From the NCBI GenBank assembly GCA_028386065.3, contig JAKUCV010003362.1:1-64000 (forward strand): a stretch of DNA of 64,000 bases. The letters are read 5' to 3'. Both the position numbers and the translations under genes were made by a program. This document shows, piece after piece, positions 21,783 to 32,690 of the stretch. Below the pieces are notes generated by a model, which saw only the letters and a program-made list of their open reading frames with translations, made no database searches and was not told where the DNA came from. The DNA comes from Turnera subulata (taxonomy: Eukaryota > Streptophyta > Magnoliopsida > Malpighiales > Passifloraceae). The number at the start of each line of letters is the position of its first letter. The first letter of the stretch is position 1.

Positions 21783-23132
21783 AGAAAGACTTGTTTTGTG
21801 GCTTGGAGAAACATAACTGTTCCTAAAGAGAGTTGGGTGGGATGGGTATCAATGACCTGTCCACCATGAACCCAATGTCTTTTGTACAAATGGTTATGGT
21901 GCTTTACAGGCTTGGACGAGAAAGTCTGGAAGCCCCTAATCAGGAATAAGTGTATTGCAAATAAATCTATTCTTTCCCCTTGTTTCTCTCTTAGGAAGTG
22001 TTCTCCTTCTTGGGGGGATATTGTGCAATTAGGATCAAAAAATAGTCAATTAGGCATATCACTTAATGAAGGGTCTGCTATCAGGGTTGGTAATGGTTTC
22101 GACACAGACTTTTGGTGTGATGACTGGACCGGCAGTGGTGCTTTAAACGATCTTTTCCCTACCCTCTACTCTATATCTACATGCAAGGATTCCTCCATTT
22201 ATGAGAGTATTTGCGCTGATCACTCATGGCTATCTGCGTGGAGAAGACCACTGAGGCAGTGGGAAGAAGACAATAGGGATAACATGTTGGCTTTGGTTCA
22301 AAATACACAAAAGTTTCCTTCAGAGCTGGATGGAAGAATATGGAGTTATGCACGAAATGGTTCTTATTCGGTACAGAGGGCTAGGTCTTACTTATACTCC
22401 AAACTTGGCTTTAGGAGGGATAAATCTTTTATCTGGTTTCCTCTGCCACCTTTCAAGGTAGGTAAAGTGTTGGCTTTGGTTAACATTGAATAATGGGATT
22501 CCTCTTAAAGACAATCTGAGATGTAAGGGTATAATTTCCTTGGCTGATTCTATCTGCCCACTTTGTAAGGTTCAATTAGAAAACAGAGATCACCTACTGT
22601 TGTCTTGTTCAGTCTCTTCGCTAGTATGGTCTAGAATATGCAGCTGCTGGGGGTTCGTCTAGTGTATGCCGGCCTCTCTTGATGATTTCCTTTTGTAGTG
22701 GACTTTCCTATCCCTTAGGGGTTCCAATCACACTGGATGGTTCTTGATTGGAGTAGCAGTTCTTAGGTCGATTTGGCTGGAGAGGAACCCAAAAATTTTC
22801 CAAAACCTTGCTGCAGATGTGTACAGAATTGCAGAGATGGCTTTGGTTCATGCGGCCTTCTGGATCAGATCAGTCCTTGCTAGTGCCAAAACCATAAAAG
22901 GATGGAGGTGCCCAAAGCAAAATTTTAATAGTTTGGCACCTACTTGAAGTTTCTGGATAAGCTTTTCCCTTTTTTCCTTTTGCCCTGCGCCATGTATTCA
23001 GCGGTTGGCTGAGCTTGTAATCTAAAGTTTTGAGGCCCGCTGGTCTTTTCCAGCATAGACATGTACATTTTCTTTCTCATGATCAGTTAATAAAACCATC
23101 GTTTAGCATAAAGAAAAAAGGTACGAAGACTA

Positions 23133-23459
23133 GGAGTATGTGCTCTTGATGTGATAATGCTTTGTTGTTGTGAATTCAAAGTGATGCATGCGTAAGACAA
23201 TTTTCTCAGACATTTTGGAGCCATTTTTTTCTTAAAAAATTGTTAATTTGTTTTTTAAAAATTAAAATGATTTTAAAAATATCGGAAGGTTGAATTTTTT
23301 TTCTGCATTTTCTTAAAAATAATTCGTGTTTTTTGTGCTATTTTTTACACCATCACGTCTTTCAAATAAAAATCAGCTTTCGACTTTACAGGTTTTCCAT
23401 GTCACTCCATCGTGCGATTCTGTGAAATTTTCGTTAAGTGGATCTTGATACGTGCGTAC
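23133..23459. other. AT-rich spacer between LINE and Tat-like gag
   Basis: I see no gene or element boundary here apart from the LINE target duplication just upstream. It may be the leader of the Tat-like element whose gag follows. Confidence 0.4.
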
Positions 23460-24067
23460 ACCTTTAGGAGATCGTGAGTGAAGATGAAGCTGGAGATGAG
23501 GTGCAAACCGAGAATGCGGGCTTGATGTAACAATTATTGACTGAGTTAGAAGACGTTGACTTGAGGCTGTTTATTGAGAATTTGAAGGCGATGAAGACTG
23601 TGTCCAACAAGGGACTCAAAGTATAATCGTCTAAGCAAGGTATGGAAAAAACTGATAGAAAGTGAGTGGTTGTTTTGGATGACGATTTCGTGGCTCAAGC
23701 ATTTCATGTGGTCGAGGAGAAGTTCAAGAAACTTGAGGAATTAGTCTAGAGCATGAAGAAGAGAGAAGACGATTGAAACTTGGACCGATTGTCATTATTC
23801 CCGAGAACTAGATTGCCCGAGAAGTTCAAGATGCCAGAATCGGACATGTTTAATGGGATATAGTGCACGACTTCTCACTTGATTGTTTACCTGTGTGCCC
23901 TCCAACCTATGGGAATCAACCCGGAGTTCATAGTTTAATTGTTCCAAAAAATTTTAACGGTGCGATGCTAAAGTGGTTTATGTCCACAGAAAAAATTGGA
24001 TTAGCAAGTATGAGGACATTTGCAAGGAGTTCCTTGAGCTATCTAGGTATAATACCATAGTGGATAT
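23460..24067 (+). pseudogene. Tat/Ogre-like gag, first part
   Basis: Gag forms the particle that packages element RNA. The translation, with several stops and at least one shift, contains 'LPEKFKMPESDMFNGI', 'VYLCALQPMGINPE' and a 'LKWFMS..K' block, in the order usual for gag of Tat/Ogre Gypsy elements. It stops at 'YNTIVDI', exactly at the GATAT duplication of the Copia-B insertion, and continues at 32616. Damage includes TAA and TAG stops near 23528, 23747 and 23862. Confidence 0.7.
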
Positions 24068-25624
24068 TGTTAGTGTAATGCCCAAAAGCCAATCATTGGA
24101 TGATTATATAGTCATGTATATTTATTAAGGTTTTATTCTAATAAATATGTTTATCAGTGATAAATACTTGCACATATTTATAACCTAAGAATATTTTATA
24201 TTCTTGAATTGTCCCTAGTCGATTGTTATTATGGATGGGTTGTAATAACAAATTAAGACTAGCGTATGTTGAGAATTATATGAGATATGAATTCTACATA
24301 TGGGTACAAGTTAGAGAACTTGTGGTCTGGACTGACCTGACATAAGAACACTACATGGATTGTTATATATGTTGTCATTAGTGGTTCTTATATGTATTGT
24401 CCTTAGACCTGAGATCATCAAAGTTCCCAACATGTGAGTCTACACTTTGATATTACTCTTAGTTACCCGTAACTGAGTAAACCTTAGAGTAATTATTGGG
24501 TATATGATGTAATGTGTAGTGGGTTTTGTATGATCAAGATGGGATTCGTCCAACCCATATAACGGGTATCTTATCAGTTGGGCCCCTTGATAGAGTGGAA
24601 CTGTAAATGCATGGCCATGCTCGGATTAATTGATATGGAGATATCATTTGTATCTGTTTTACACAGTTAACTCGGGGATCAAGAAACCTTAAATTAAACA
24701 TATACGAGAATGACATATTCCATGTCTTATGTTTGAATTTGATATAATGGGACGAAAGGATAATGACATTTTTCTGAGGCATAATGAATCAGTACTGATC
24801 TGGTCACTTGGGTAGCAATGATGTGTTGCTAGACACCGCTCGTTGTTTATAATTATAAATGAGAGTTTATAATTATTGCCAACGTGATTAGTGCCTACAG
24901 GGTCACACTTAGAACTGTTGATTCGAGCCAGTGGTTAGACCATGGTTCGACCAGGTTGTTGAGCTTGTGGTTAGACCATAATTGGACCATGGTTGGACTG
25001 GGTCGTTTGGGTTGGTTCGGTTCAATAGTTACCTGAATTATTGAACCTGAATTATTGTTCAAAAGGCATGAAAGGATGTGTTGTTTTATATATATGTTGA
25101 TATACATAATTGAGTTAGTGGAGACATGATCATGTTGATGATTGTGACTAAAGTATAGATAATGGAAAACACAATTATGTATGATAAGATGTATGTATGA
25201 TTGGTTGGCCATTTTCTATATTAACTAATGTGTAAACATATATGTGATATTTGTAAGAGTGTGAAGTATGAGCAGATAAGAGTAGAGCTCAACACACAAG
25301 GACATACACAAAAGTTGTGAGAAAAATACTCTAGGCTCTTTTGCTCTCGGAATTCTGTAGCTAGCACTGCGGTTCGGGAGTGCTCGGGTTAGTGATCGTG
25401 AGACGGTTGCTAGCTGTCATCGACAGTTCGTGTGGATACTGTAGAGGAGTCGGATTTCTGCTCGGTTCTTGCTGATTCGTATCATCAGTTGAGTGAAAGA
25501 TCTCGACCAAACCAGGTACGAAATTTTTGTTATTCGGTTTACCTCGTTTCACATGGATCCTCCATTAGTTCCGGGTTTTTCGCTACGCATATAGTCTTTT
25601 TATTTGCATACCCGGTTACTTACA
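24068..25624 (+). repeat. 5' LTR of Copia-B
   Basis: It begins TGTTAGTGTAATGCCC and ends GGTTACTTACA. An 11-bp stem hairpin lies at 24849-24876, followed by direct repeats of a TGGTT-ACCA type motif (about 24930-25010). Both recur in all copies of this LTR. Confidence 0.92.
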
Positions 25625-25625
25625 G

Positions 25626-25638
25626 TGGTAGCGGAGCC
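25626..25638 (+). promoter_or_regulatory. Primer-binding site of Copia-B
   Basis: TGGTAGCGGAGCC sits one base after the LTR end. It resembles the initiator-methionine tRNA primer site TGGTATCAGAGCC used by many plant Copia elements, with three differences. Confidence 0.65.
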
Positions 25639-25931
25639 TCTTGTGAAACACTAAACCGAATTAGTTGCTTATATGGATGATATGCTATGTGTGATGTGGT
25701 TTGATCATGATTGTATAAGCAACATAACTTGATCATAGTTTATTATGCTTATGTTGATAGTATGTTTAAACTAAATCATTATGATTCTCATATATGTGAT
25801 ATGTTGAAGTCGGATCCGTCAAATGTGTTTGACAACAAGTTCTTGATTGGTATATGATATCAATCAAAGTGTGTTTTCGGCAGGAAGTCGAATGAGTTCG
25901 ACAAGGTTGATTGAATGGTATATGATACCAA

Positions 25932-26420
25932 AACATCGATGTTCAAGATGTAAACATCGATGTTCTTAACATTCGGCCAATTGTTTGGAGTTCCAGAAAC
26001 TTTAAACATCGACGCTTAAGGGTTAAACATCGATGTTCTGGAATCCAGAAACTTCAAACCTTGATGTTTAAGTGTCAACATCGATGTTCTGGAATTTTGA
26101 AACTCCAAACATCGATGTTCATGACCAAACATCGATGTTCTGAGATTCTGCCAACCTACTTGAAGTTCCAGAATTCTCTAACATCGATGTTCTAGGAGTA
26201 AACATCGATGTTCTGAAATTCTACCAAATAGTTTGGAATTCCAGATTCTCAAAACATCGATGTTTTGAGTCAAACATCGATGTTCTTGTTTTGAGTCAAA
26301 ACATAGGGACCGCCGTGCTACCTCTGCGCAGCGGCTTATATTGCATATGATGCATAGTTATTGTGTATGCGATATATAATATGTTAATTACATGCATGTT
26401 TTGAGTCAAACATCGATGTT
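25932..26420. repeat. Array of the 12-bp palindrome AACATCGATGTT
   Basis: Eleven exact copies start at 25932, 25953, 26026, 26077, 26108, 26128, 26180, 26201, 26253, 26273 and 26409, with degenerate copies near 26005 and 26057. They come in pairs 20-21 bp apart, and pairs recur every ~51 or ~73 bp. Between pairs is a second imperfect palindrome of the TTCTGGAATCCAGAA type. The array lies in the untranslated leader between primer-binding site and gag. The 26409 copy results from the 136-bp duplication. Confidence 0.95.
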
Positions 26421-26532
26421 CTTGTTTTGAGTCAAAACATAGGGACCGCCGTGCTACCTCTGCGCAGCGGCTTATATTGCATATGATGCATAGTTATTGT
26501 GTATGCGATATATAATATGTTAATTACATGCA
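26261..26532. repeat. 136-bp perfect tandem duplication in Copia-B leader
   Basis: 26261-26396 is repeated as 26397-26532 with no difference that I can see. Each unit has one AACATCGATGTT palindrome, a GC-rich stretch (GACCGCCGTGCTACCTC) and an AT-rich end. The perfect match indicates an event much younger than the element. Confidence 0.93.
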
Positions 26533-26554
26533 TGTTATGTATGGAATGAGCACT

Positions 26555-26760
26555 CATCTTTGCTTAGATCAACACTTGGTAGGCTTGCTAAAGCAAAGTG
26601 CCAAAGTTTATCCTAGCAAGATGCTAAATATTAAGTTCCTCATGTGTTGCCTTCCATTGATAAGCATTCATCTATGCTTAGATCAACACTTGGTAGGTTT
26701 GCCAAAGCAAAGTGCCAATGTTTATCATAGCAAGGTGCGATGGGATAATTGTAATATCCA
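26555..26760. repeat. Imperfect direct repeat, period 114 bp
   Basis: The segment starting CATCTTTGCTTAGATCAACA (26555) recurs at 26669 with a few substitutions. It is the last part of the leader before gag. Confidence 0.8.
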
Positions 26761-27084
26761 AATTGCTTATTGTGGGTTGAACTTAACTAAGTCATCTCAA
26801 TAGGATTGGGGACTTAGAGGCAAAAAGTTGAGATAAGTCTATGAGATAGACAAGAACAAGAGTTGTTCACTCAACTATCCAAGAGTTACATGAGATATAA
26901 TCGACAAAGAGTTATCTTGTATAAGCGATTAGCCAAAGCTAACTTATCTTGTAGTGAAATATGGATCTTGGCCCACTCATTATCATCTTGATTTGTATAG
27001 TGGGAGTATCATTTAATAAAATTCCTTGTTAAATGATTGTATACATGACTCTGATTTGTGTGAATTGATCATTGTAGAATTATC

Positions 27085-27957
27085 ATGGCACAAAACACAA
27101 GTACTATGTCACTGCGATCAGTCCTAGAAAAGGAAAAACTAAATGGGAATAATTTGCTTAAGTGGCATCGCAATTTGAGGATAGTCCTCAAGTAAGAAAA
27201 GAAATTGTATGTCCATGAAGGGCCTATTCCTGATGAACAGGCACCTAATGCTCCTACGGCGGATAAAGATGCTTACAAGAAGCATGTTGATGAAGCATTG
27301 GATGTTGCATGCCTTATGCTTGTCACTATGGACTCTGAGCATCAGAAGCAACAAGAGAACTTGGGTGCTTTCGATATGATCGAACACCAGAAAATTCTCT
27401 TTGAAGAGCAAGCCAGGCATGAGAGCTATGAGACCTCAAAGGCATTATTCCAATGCAAGATGGCTGAGTCATCACTTGTTAGACCTCACGTGCTCAAAAT
27501 GATTGGATACATTGAGAGCCTTGAGGGGCTGGGTTTCCCTTTGCAAAGAGAGTTGGCTGTTGATCTAGTCCTGCAATCGTTGTCGGATAGTTATAGCCAA
27601 TTTGTCATGAATTTCAACATGAATCATCTTGACAAATCTTTGTCTGAGTTGCTTAACATGTTGGGAACAGTTGAGCAACAGATGAAGACTAATAAATCCA
27701 ACAATATTTTGATGGTTGGAAATGGCAAAGGAAAGGGAAAAGCCAAGTTTAGAAAGAAGAATAAATGCACCAAAAAGTTTGGTTCATGTGCTTCTTCTTC
27801 TTCACATGTGTTGAAACCCAAAGGTGGTGTTGCAAAGGAAGGACAATGTTTCCATTGCAAGAAACCTGGCCGTTGGAAATGTAACTGCCCTATTTACCTT
27901 GAGGAGGTGAAGAAACAGAAGGGAAGTATGACTTCCGCTTCAGGTATTCTTGTATAG
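27085..27957 (+). pseudogene. gag: Copia-B gag (capsid/nucleocapsid), broken
   Basis: The ATG at 27085 opens 'MAQNTSTMSLRSVLEKEKLNG', the usual start of a plant Copia gag, with 'NLLKWHRNLRIVLK' following. An in-frame TAA at 27193-27195 interrupts, and the rest (27205-27957) reads through the UBN2-type capsid ('KMAESSLVRPHVLKMIGYIE', 'LAVDLVLQSLSDSY') to a zinc knuckle near 27845-27890. The knuckle reads CFHCKKPGRWKC, so the His of the CCHC signature is replaced by Arg and metal binding is probably lost. Gag and pol were probably one frame: a single base appears to be missing near 27953, putting the gag stop TAG at 27955-27957 in front of pol. Confidence 0.9.
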
Positions 27958-30900
27958 AAGCTAATATTTCTATCTCTGCATCACGGGTATTAGATACCAG
28001 ATGTGGATCACACATTTGTGTAAATGTGCAAGATCTGAGAAAGAGTAGAAAATTAGCAAAGGGTGAAGTGGACCTGCGTGTTGGAAATGGAGCTAGAGTT
28101 GTTGCATTAGCCGTAGAGACTTATTATCTATCTTTACCAAGTGGTTTGGTTTTGAAACTTGATGATTGTTATTATGTACCTACTATAAGCAGGAATTTGA
28201 TTTCTGTCTCTTGTCTGGACAAGAAGGATTTTTCATTCATAATAAAGAACAACTGTTGTTCTAATTATTTGAAAGATATTTATTATGGTGGTTCATATTT
28301 AAGCAATGGTTTGTACGTTCTAAACTGAGAAACCCCAGTCTATAATATTAATTCGAAGAAGGTTAAATTAAATGATTCTAATATGACCTATCTCTGGCAT
28401 TGTCGTTTGGGCCATATAAACGAGACTCGTATTTCTAAACTTTATAAGGATGGATTTTTAGACTCATTTGATTTTGAATCATATGAGACATGTGAGTCAT
28501 GTTTAAAGGGCAAAATGACGAAAGCTCCTTTTGCCGGTAAAGGTGAAAGGGCTTCAGACTTGTTAGGCCTTATACATTCTGATGTATGTAGGCCTATATC
28601 AACATAGGCTAGAGATGAATTTCAGTACTTCATTACATATATTGATGATTATAGTAGATATGGCTATGTGTATCTTATGAAGCACAAGTCAGAATCCTTT
28701 GAAAAGTTCAAAGAATTCAAGAATGAAGTACAGAATCAACTTGGTAAGAGTATTAAAATGCTTCGATCTAATCGAGGAGCTGAATACTTAGACCGAGAAT
28801 TTCTTGGTCATCTAAAGGAATGTGGTATAGTATCACAACTTACTCCACCAGGTACACCTCAATGGAATGGTGTATCTGAAAGGAGAAATAGAACTCTGTT
28901 AGACATGGTTCGTTCCATGATGAGTCAAGCTGACATTCCTTCTTCATTTTGGGGACATGCTTTATTGACTGTTGCCTTTACACTTAACCGTGTTCCATCT
29001 AAATCGGTTGAAAAGACACCATATGAGATGTGGACTGAGAAACGTCCCAATTTGTCTTTTATGAAGATTTGGGGTTGTGAGGCCTACGTAAGATGTCAAG
29101 CATCAGACAAACTCGGCCCTAAATCTGGCAAGTGCCTTTTTGTTGGATATCCTAAAGAAACGAAAGGATATTATTTCTATAATCCCACAGAGCAAAAAAT
29201 GTTTGTTGCTCGTACTGCTATTTTTCTAGAAAGAGAATTTATTTCTAGAGAGATCAGTGGGAGAAAAATAGAACTCGAAGAAGTTCGAGTACAACAAGAA
29301 GCTATAGAGGATAAGATGGAACATGGACAGGAACCACAAGATGTTGTGGGTGAAAATCCTATACCTGTAACACATGGACCACATAGGTCTGATAGGACTC
29401 GGTATGAGCCTGAGAGATATGGATTTCTTTTGACTCATACTGGAGATGTGATGCTCATAGATGAAGATGAGCCCACTTCCTATCAGCAGGCAATTACGGG
29501 TCCAGACTCTAAGAAGTGGCTAGAAACCATGAATTCTGAGATGGAATCCATGTACGAAAACAAGGTGTGGACCTTGGTTGATCCACCTGAAGGGGTAAAA
29601 CCCATTGGGTGCAAGTGGGTCTATGAGAAGAAGATCGATATGGATGGTAATGTGATTACCTTTTAAGGGCGATTGGTTGCGAAAGGCTTCCAACAAGTTC
29701 ATGGTATTGACTATGATGAAACTTTTTTGCCAGTTGCCATGGTTAAATCCATCCAAATTCTATTGGCTATAGCTACATACCATGATTATGAGATATGGCA
29801 GATGGATGTCAAAACCGCTTTCCTTAATGGAATTCTTTTAGAGGATGTGTACATGACACAACCTGAAGGTTTTGTTACCCCAGAGAATGCTAATAAGGTA
29901 TGCAAGTTGCAAAGATCCGTTTATGGATTAAACCAAGCTTCTAGGAGTTGGAATCTTCGTTTTGATGAAGTAATCAAACAGTTTGGTTTCATTAAGAATG
30001 AAGATGAGCCATGTGTTTACAAGAAGCTTAGTGGGAGTACTATCGTTTTCTTGTTGTTGTGTGTTGACGACTAACTACTCATTGGGAATGAAATTCCAAC
30101 ACTGCAGTCTGTAAAGACTTGGTTAGGAAAGAATTTCTCAATGAAGGACTTAGGAGAAGTTGCCTACGTGCTAGGTATAAAGATCTATAGAGATAGATCC
30201 AAAAGGCTTCTTGGCCTAAGTCAAAGTACATATATTGATAAGGTGCTTAAAAGGTTTAGCATGCAAGAATCCAAGAAAGGTTTCTTGCCCATGTCACATG
30301 GCATAAGTCTCTCAAAGAATCAATGTCCTAGTACATCTAAGGAGAGAGAGCGAATGAGTAAGATCCCTTATGCATCAGCAATATGATCTATCATGTATGC
30401 CATGCTATGTACTCGACCAGATGTCACATAAGCATTAAGTGTCACAAGCAGATACCATTCTGATCCCGGTGAAGGTCACTGGACAGCGGTTAAGAACATC
30501 CTTAAGTACATGAGAAGAACTAAGGATGCATTCCTTGTATACGGAAGCGTTGATGAGCTTGTTGTAAAGGGTTACACAGATGCTAGCTTCCAAACTGATA
30601 GGGATGACTTTAGATCGCAGTCAGGTTTTGTGTTTTGTCTTGGAGGTGGTGCTGTTTGCTGGAAGAGTTCAAAGCAAGAAACAATTGCCAATTCAACTAC
30701 TGAGGCTGAATATATAGCTGCCTCTGATGCAACGAAAGAGGCTGTTTGGATTAAAAAGTTCGTAACTGAACTTGGGGTGGCTTCGAGCATTGATAGTCTG
30801 ATTGAGCTCTATTGTGACAACAATGGAACAATCGCACAGGCTCAAGAACCTAGATACCACCAAAGATCCAAACATATACTCCGACGCTACCTTCTTATTA

Positions 30901-31049
30901 GAGAGAACATTGGCAGAGGTGATGTGAGGCTGTGCAAGGTTCCTTCTAAGAACAATGTAGCAGATCCATTAACTAAGCCACTCACACAGCAGAAGCATGA
31001 TGGTCATGCTACATCCCTTGGTATTAGATACATGGATGATTGGCTTTAG
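27954..31049 (+). pseudogene. pol: Copia-B pol (protease, integrase, RT, RNase H), broken
   Basis: One frame carries all domains in Copia order. The protease signature is DTR instead of DTG at 27993-28001. The pre-integrase zinc block LWHCRLGH...CESC lies near 28390-28510. In the integrase core the second catalytic Asp is Asn (SNRGAEY, codon 28770-28772) while the later Glu (NGVSERRNR) is kept. The reverse transcriptase has 'GCKWVYEKKIDMDG', 'MDVKTAFLNG' and CVDD instead of YVDD at 30060-30071. RNase H has 'YTDASFQTD' and 'AEYIAASDA'. In-frame stops lie at 28326, 28605, 29664, 30072, 30384 and 30429. Pol ends at 31049, just before the purine tract. Gene order and all domains are intact, so decay came from point mutations after insertion. 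Confidence 0.93.
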
Positions 31050-31050
31050 T

Positions 31051-31063
31051 GCAAGTGGGAGAT
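31051..31063 (+). promoter_or_regulatory. Polypurine tract of Copia-B
   Basis: GCAAGTGGGAGAT directly precedes the 3' LTR (TGTTTGTG at 31064). The same tract precedes the LTR of the truncated copy at 18117-18129. It is the expected start site of plus-strand DNA synthesis. Confidence 0.8.
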
Positions 31064-32615
31064 TGTTTGTGTAGTGCCAAAAAGCCAATCATTGGATGAT
31101 CATATAGTCATGTATATTTATTAAGGTTCTATTCCAATAAATATGTTTATCAGTGATAAACGCTTGCACATATTTATAACCTAAGAATATTTTATATTCT
31201 TGAATTATCCCTAGTCGATTATTATTATGGATGGGTTGTAATAATAAATTAAGACTAGCGTATGTTGAGAATTATATGAGATATGAATTCTACATATGGG
31301 TACAAGTTAGAGAACTTGTGGTCTGGACTGACCCGACATAAGAACACTACATGGATTGTTATATATGTTGTCATTAGTGGTTTTTATATGTATTGTCCTT
31401 AGACCTGAGATCATCAAGGTTCCCAACATGTGGGTCGTATACTTTGATATTACTCTTAGTTACCCGTAACTGAGCTTAGAGTAATTATTGGGTATATGAT
31501 GTAATGTGTAGTGGGTTTTGTATGATCAAGATGGGATTCGTCCAACCCATATAACGGGTATCTTATCACTTGGGCCCCTTGATAGAGTTGAACTGTAAAT
31601 GCGTGGCCATGCTCGGATTAAGTGATATGGAGATATCATTTGTATTCTTTTTACACAGTTAACTCGGGGATCAAGAAACCTTAGATTAAACATATACGAG
31701 AATGACATATTCCATTTCTCGTGTTTGATCATGATATAATGGTACGAAAGGATAATGACATTTTTCCGAGGCATAATGAATCAGTACTGATCTGGTCACT
31801 TGGGTAGCAATGATGTGTTGCTAGACACCGCTCATTGTTTATAATTATAAATGAGAGTTTATAATTATTGCCAACGTGATTATTGCCTACAGGGTCACAC
31901 ACTCAGAACTGTTGATTCGTGCAAGTGGTTAGACCATGGTTGGACCATGTTTGACCAGGTTATTGAGCTAGTGGTTGGACCATCGTTAGACCGGGTCGTT
32001 TGGGTTGCTTCGGTTCAATAGTTACCAGAATTATTGAACCTGAATACTGTCCAAAGGCATGAAAGGATGTGTTGTTTTATATATTTGTTGATATATATAA
32101 TTGAGTTAGTGGAGACATGATCATGTTGATGATTGTGACTAAATTATAGATGATGAAAAAAACAATTATGCATGATAAGATGTATGTATGATTGGTTGGC
32201 CATTTTCTGTATTAACTAATGTGTAAACATATATGTGATATATGTAAGAGTGTGAAGTATGAGCAGATAAGAGTAGAGCTCAACACACAAGCACATACAC
32301 AAAAGTTGTGAGAAAAACACTCTAGGCTCTTTTGCTCTCAAAATTCTGTAGCTAGCACTGCGGTTCGGGAGTGCTCGGGTTAGTGATCGTGAGATGGTTG
32401 CTAGCAGTCATCGACGGTTCGTGTGGATACCGTAGAGGAGTCGGATTTCTATCCGGTTCTTGCTGATTCGTATCATCAGTTGAGTGAAAGATCTCGACCA
32501 AACCAGGTACGAAATTTTTGTTATTCGGTTTGCCCCGTTTCACATGGATCCTCCATTGGTTCTGGGTTTTCTGCTGCGTATATAGTCTTTTTGTTTGCAT
32601 ACCCGGTTATTTACA
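31064..32615 (+). repeat. 3' LTR of Copia-B
   Basis: The partner of 24068-25624 (1552 against 1557 bp) ends GGTTATTTACA and is followed by GATAT. The internal hairpin is at 31841-31868. Confidence 0.92.
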
Positions 32616-32690
32616 GATATCACCAAGAGGGATTTAGAGATGACCAAACAAGGGGCAGAAGAAACTTTTTTTGCTTTTATCACTATGCAG
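32616..32690 (+). pseudogene. Tat/Ogre-like gag, second part
   Basis: The frame cut at 24067 continues here as 'ITKRDLEMTKQGAEETF', a well-known gag block of Tat/Ogre elements, and fades after about 32690. Together with 23460-24067 it shows that Copia-B inserted inside a gag codon run, with GATAT duplicated. Confidence 0.7.

Larger units (their letters stand above)
11322..22947 (+). pseudogene. LINE copy 2 ORF2 (endonuclease-reverse transcriptase), split by Copia A
   Basis: The start ATG at 11322 gives 'MFSPISWNIRG', matching the start of LINE copy 1 ORF2. The endonuclease carries a GDFSE motif near 11740 and a SDH-type motif near 11980. Reverse transcriptase follows with 'AKALGPDGF' near 12665 and YADD at 13358-13369. 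The frame reaches 'RNFFWSGVENN' at about 13813, is cut by Copia element A (13819-21782), and resumes at 21788. The 22555-22611 segment encodes the C-terminal zinc-binding motif CPLC...H...C. Numerous stops and shifts (for example near 12020, 12360, 12600 and 13220) show that it was decaying. Two separated parts of one ORF joined across a 5-bp duplication fix the insertion point exactly. Confidence 0.85.
8795..23118 (+). mobile_element. L1-type LINE, copy 2, full length, interrupted by Copia element A
   Basis: This LINE is flanked by a 14-bp target-site duplication, AGGTACGAAGACTA, at 8781-8794 and 23119-23132. Without the nested Copia (13819-21782 plus one copy of its 5-bp duplication) it is about 6.36 kb. 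The order is a Pro-rich 5' region, ORF1 with RRM, ORF2 with endonuclease, reverse transcriptase and zinc-binding tail, and a 3' UTR ending in TTAATAAAACC and a short A-rich tail. The TSD and the 5' region present in full indicate a complete insertion, though both ORFs have since decayed. Confidence 0.9.
24068..32615 (+). mobile_element. Copia-B, complete but inactive LTR retrotransposon
   Basis: This is an 8548-bp element with LTRs at 24068-25624 and 31064-32615, a primer-binding site, gag and pol in the Copia order (protease, integrase, reverse transcriptase, RNase H) and a purine tract. The duplication GATAT is at 24063-24067 and 32616-32620. Over the first ~210 bp the LTRs differ at about 11 positions by eye (about 5%). 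Both genes carry stops and lost active-site residues. The long 5' leader (25640-27084) holds a palindrome array and a tandem duplication. Two other copies of the family are in this window: a solo LTR at 7060-8597 and a truncated copy at 17645-19504. Confidence 0.95.

Noticed and set aside
25932..26284. CRISPR-like appearance of the palindrome array
   Set aside because: The genome is plant, repeats are only 12 bp and paired irregularly, spacers are related to each other, and no cas genes exist. It is a leader array of a Copia element.
27205..27957. Independent gag gene starting at 27205
   Set aside because: The upstream ATG at 27085 in the same frame gives the typical gag start. The TAA at 27193 is a mutation, not a real boundary.
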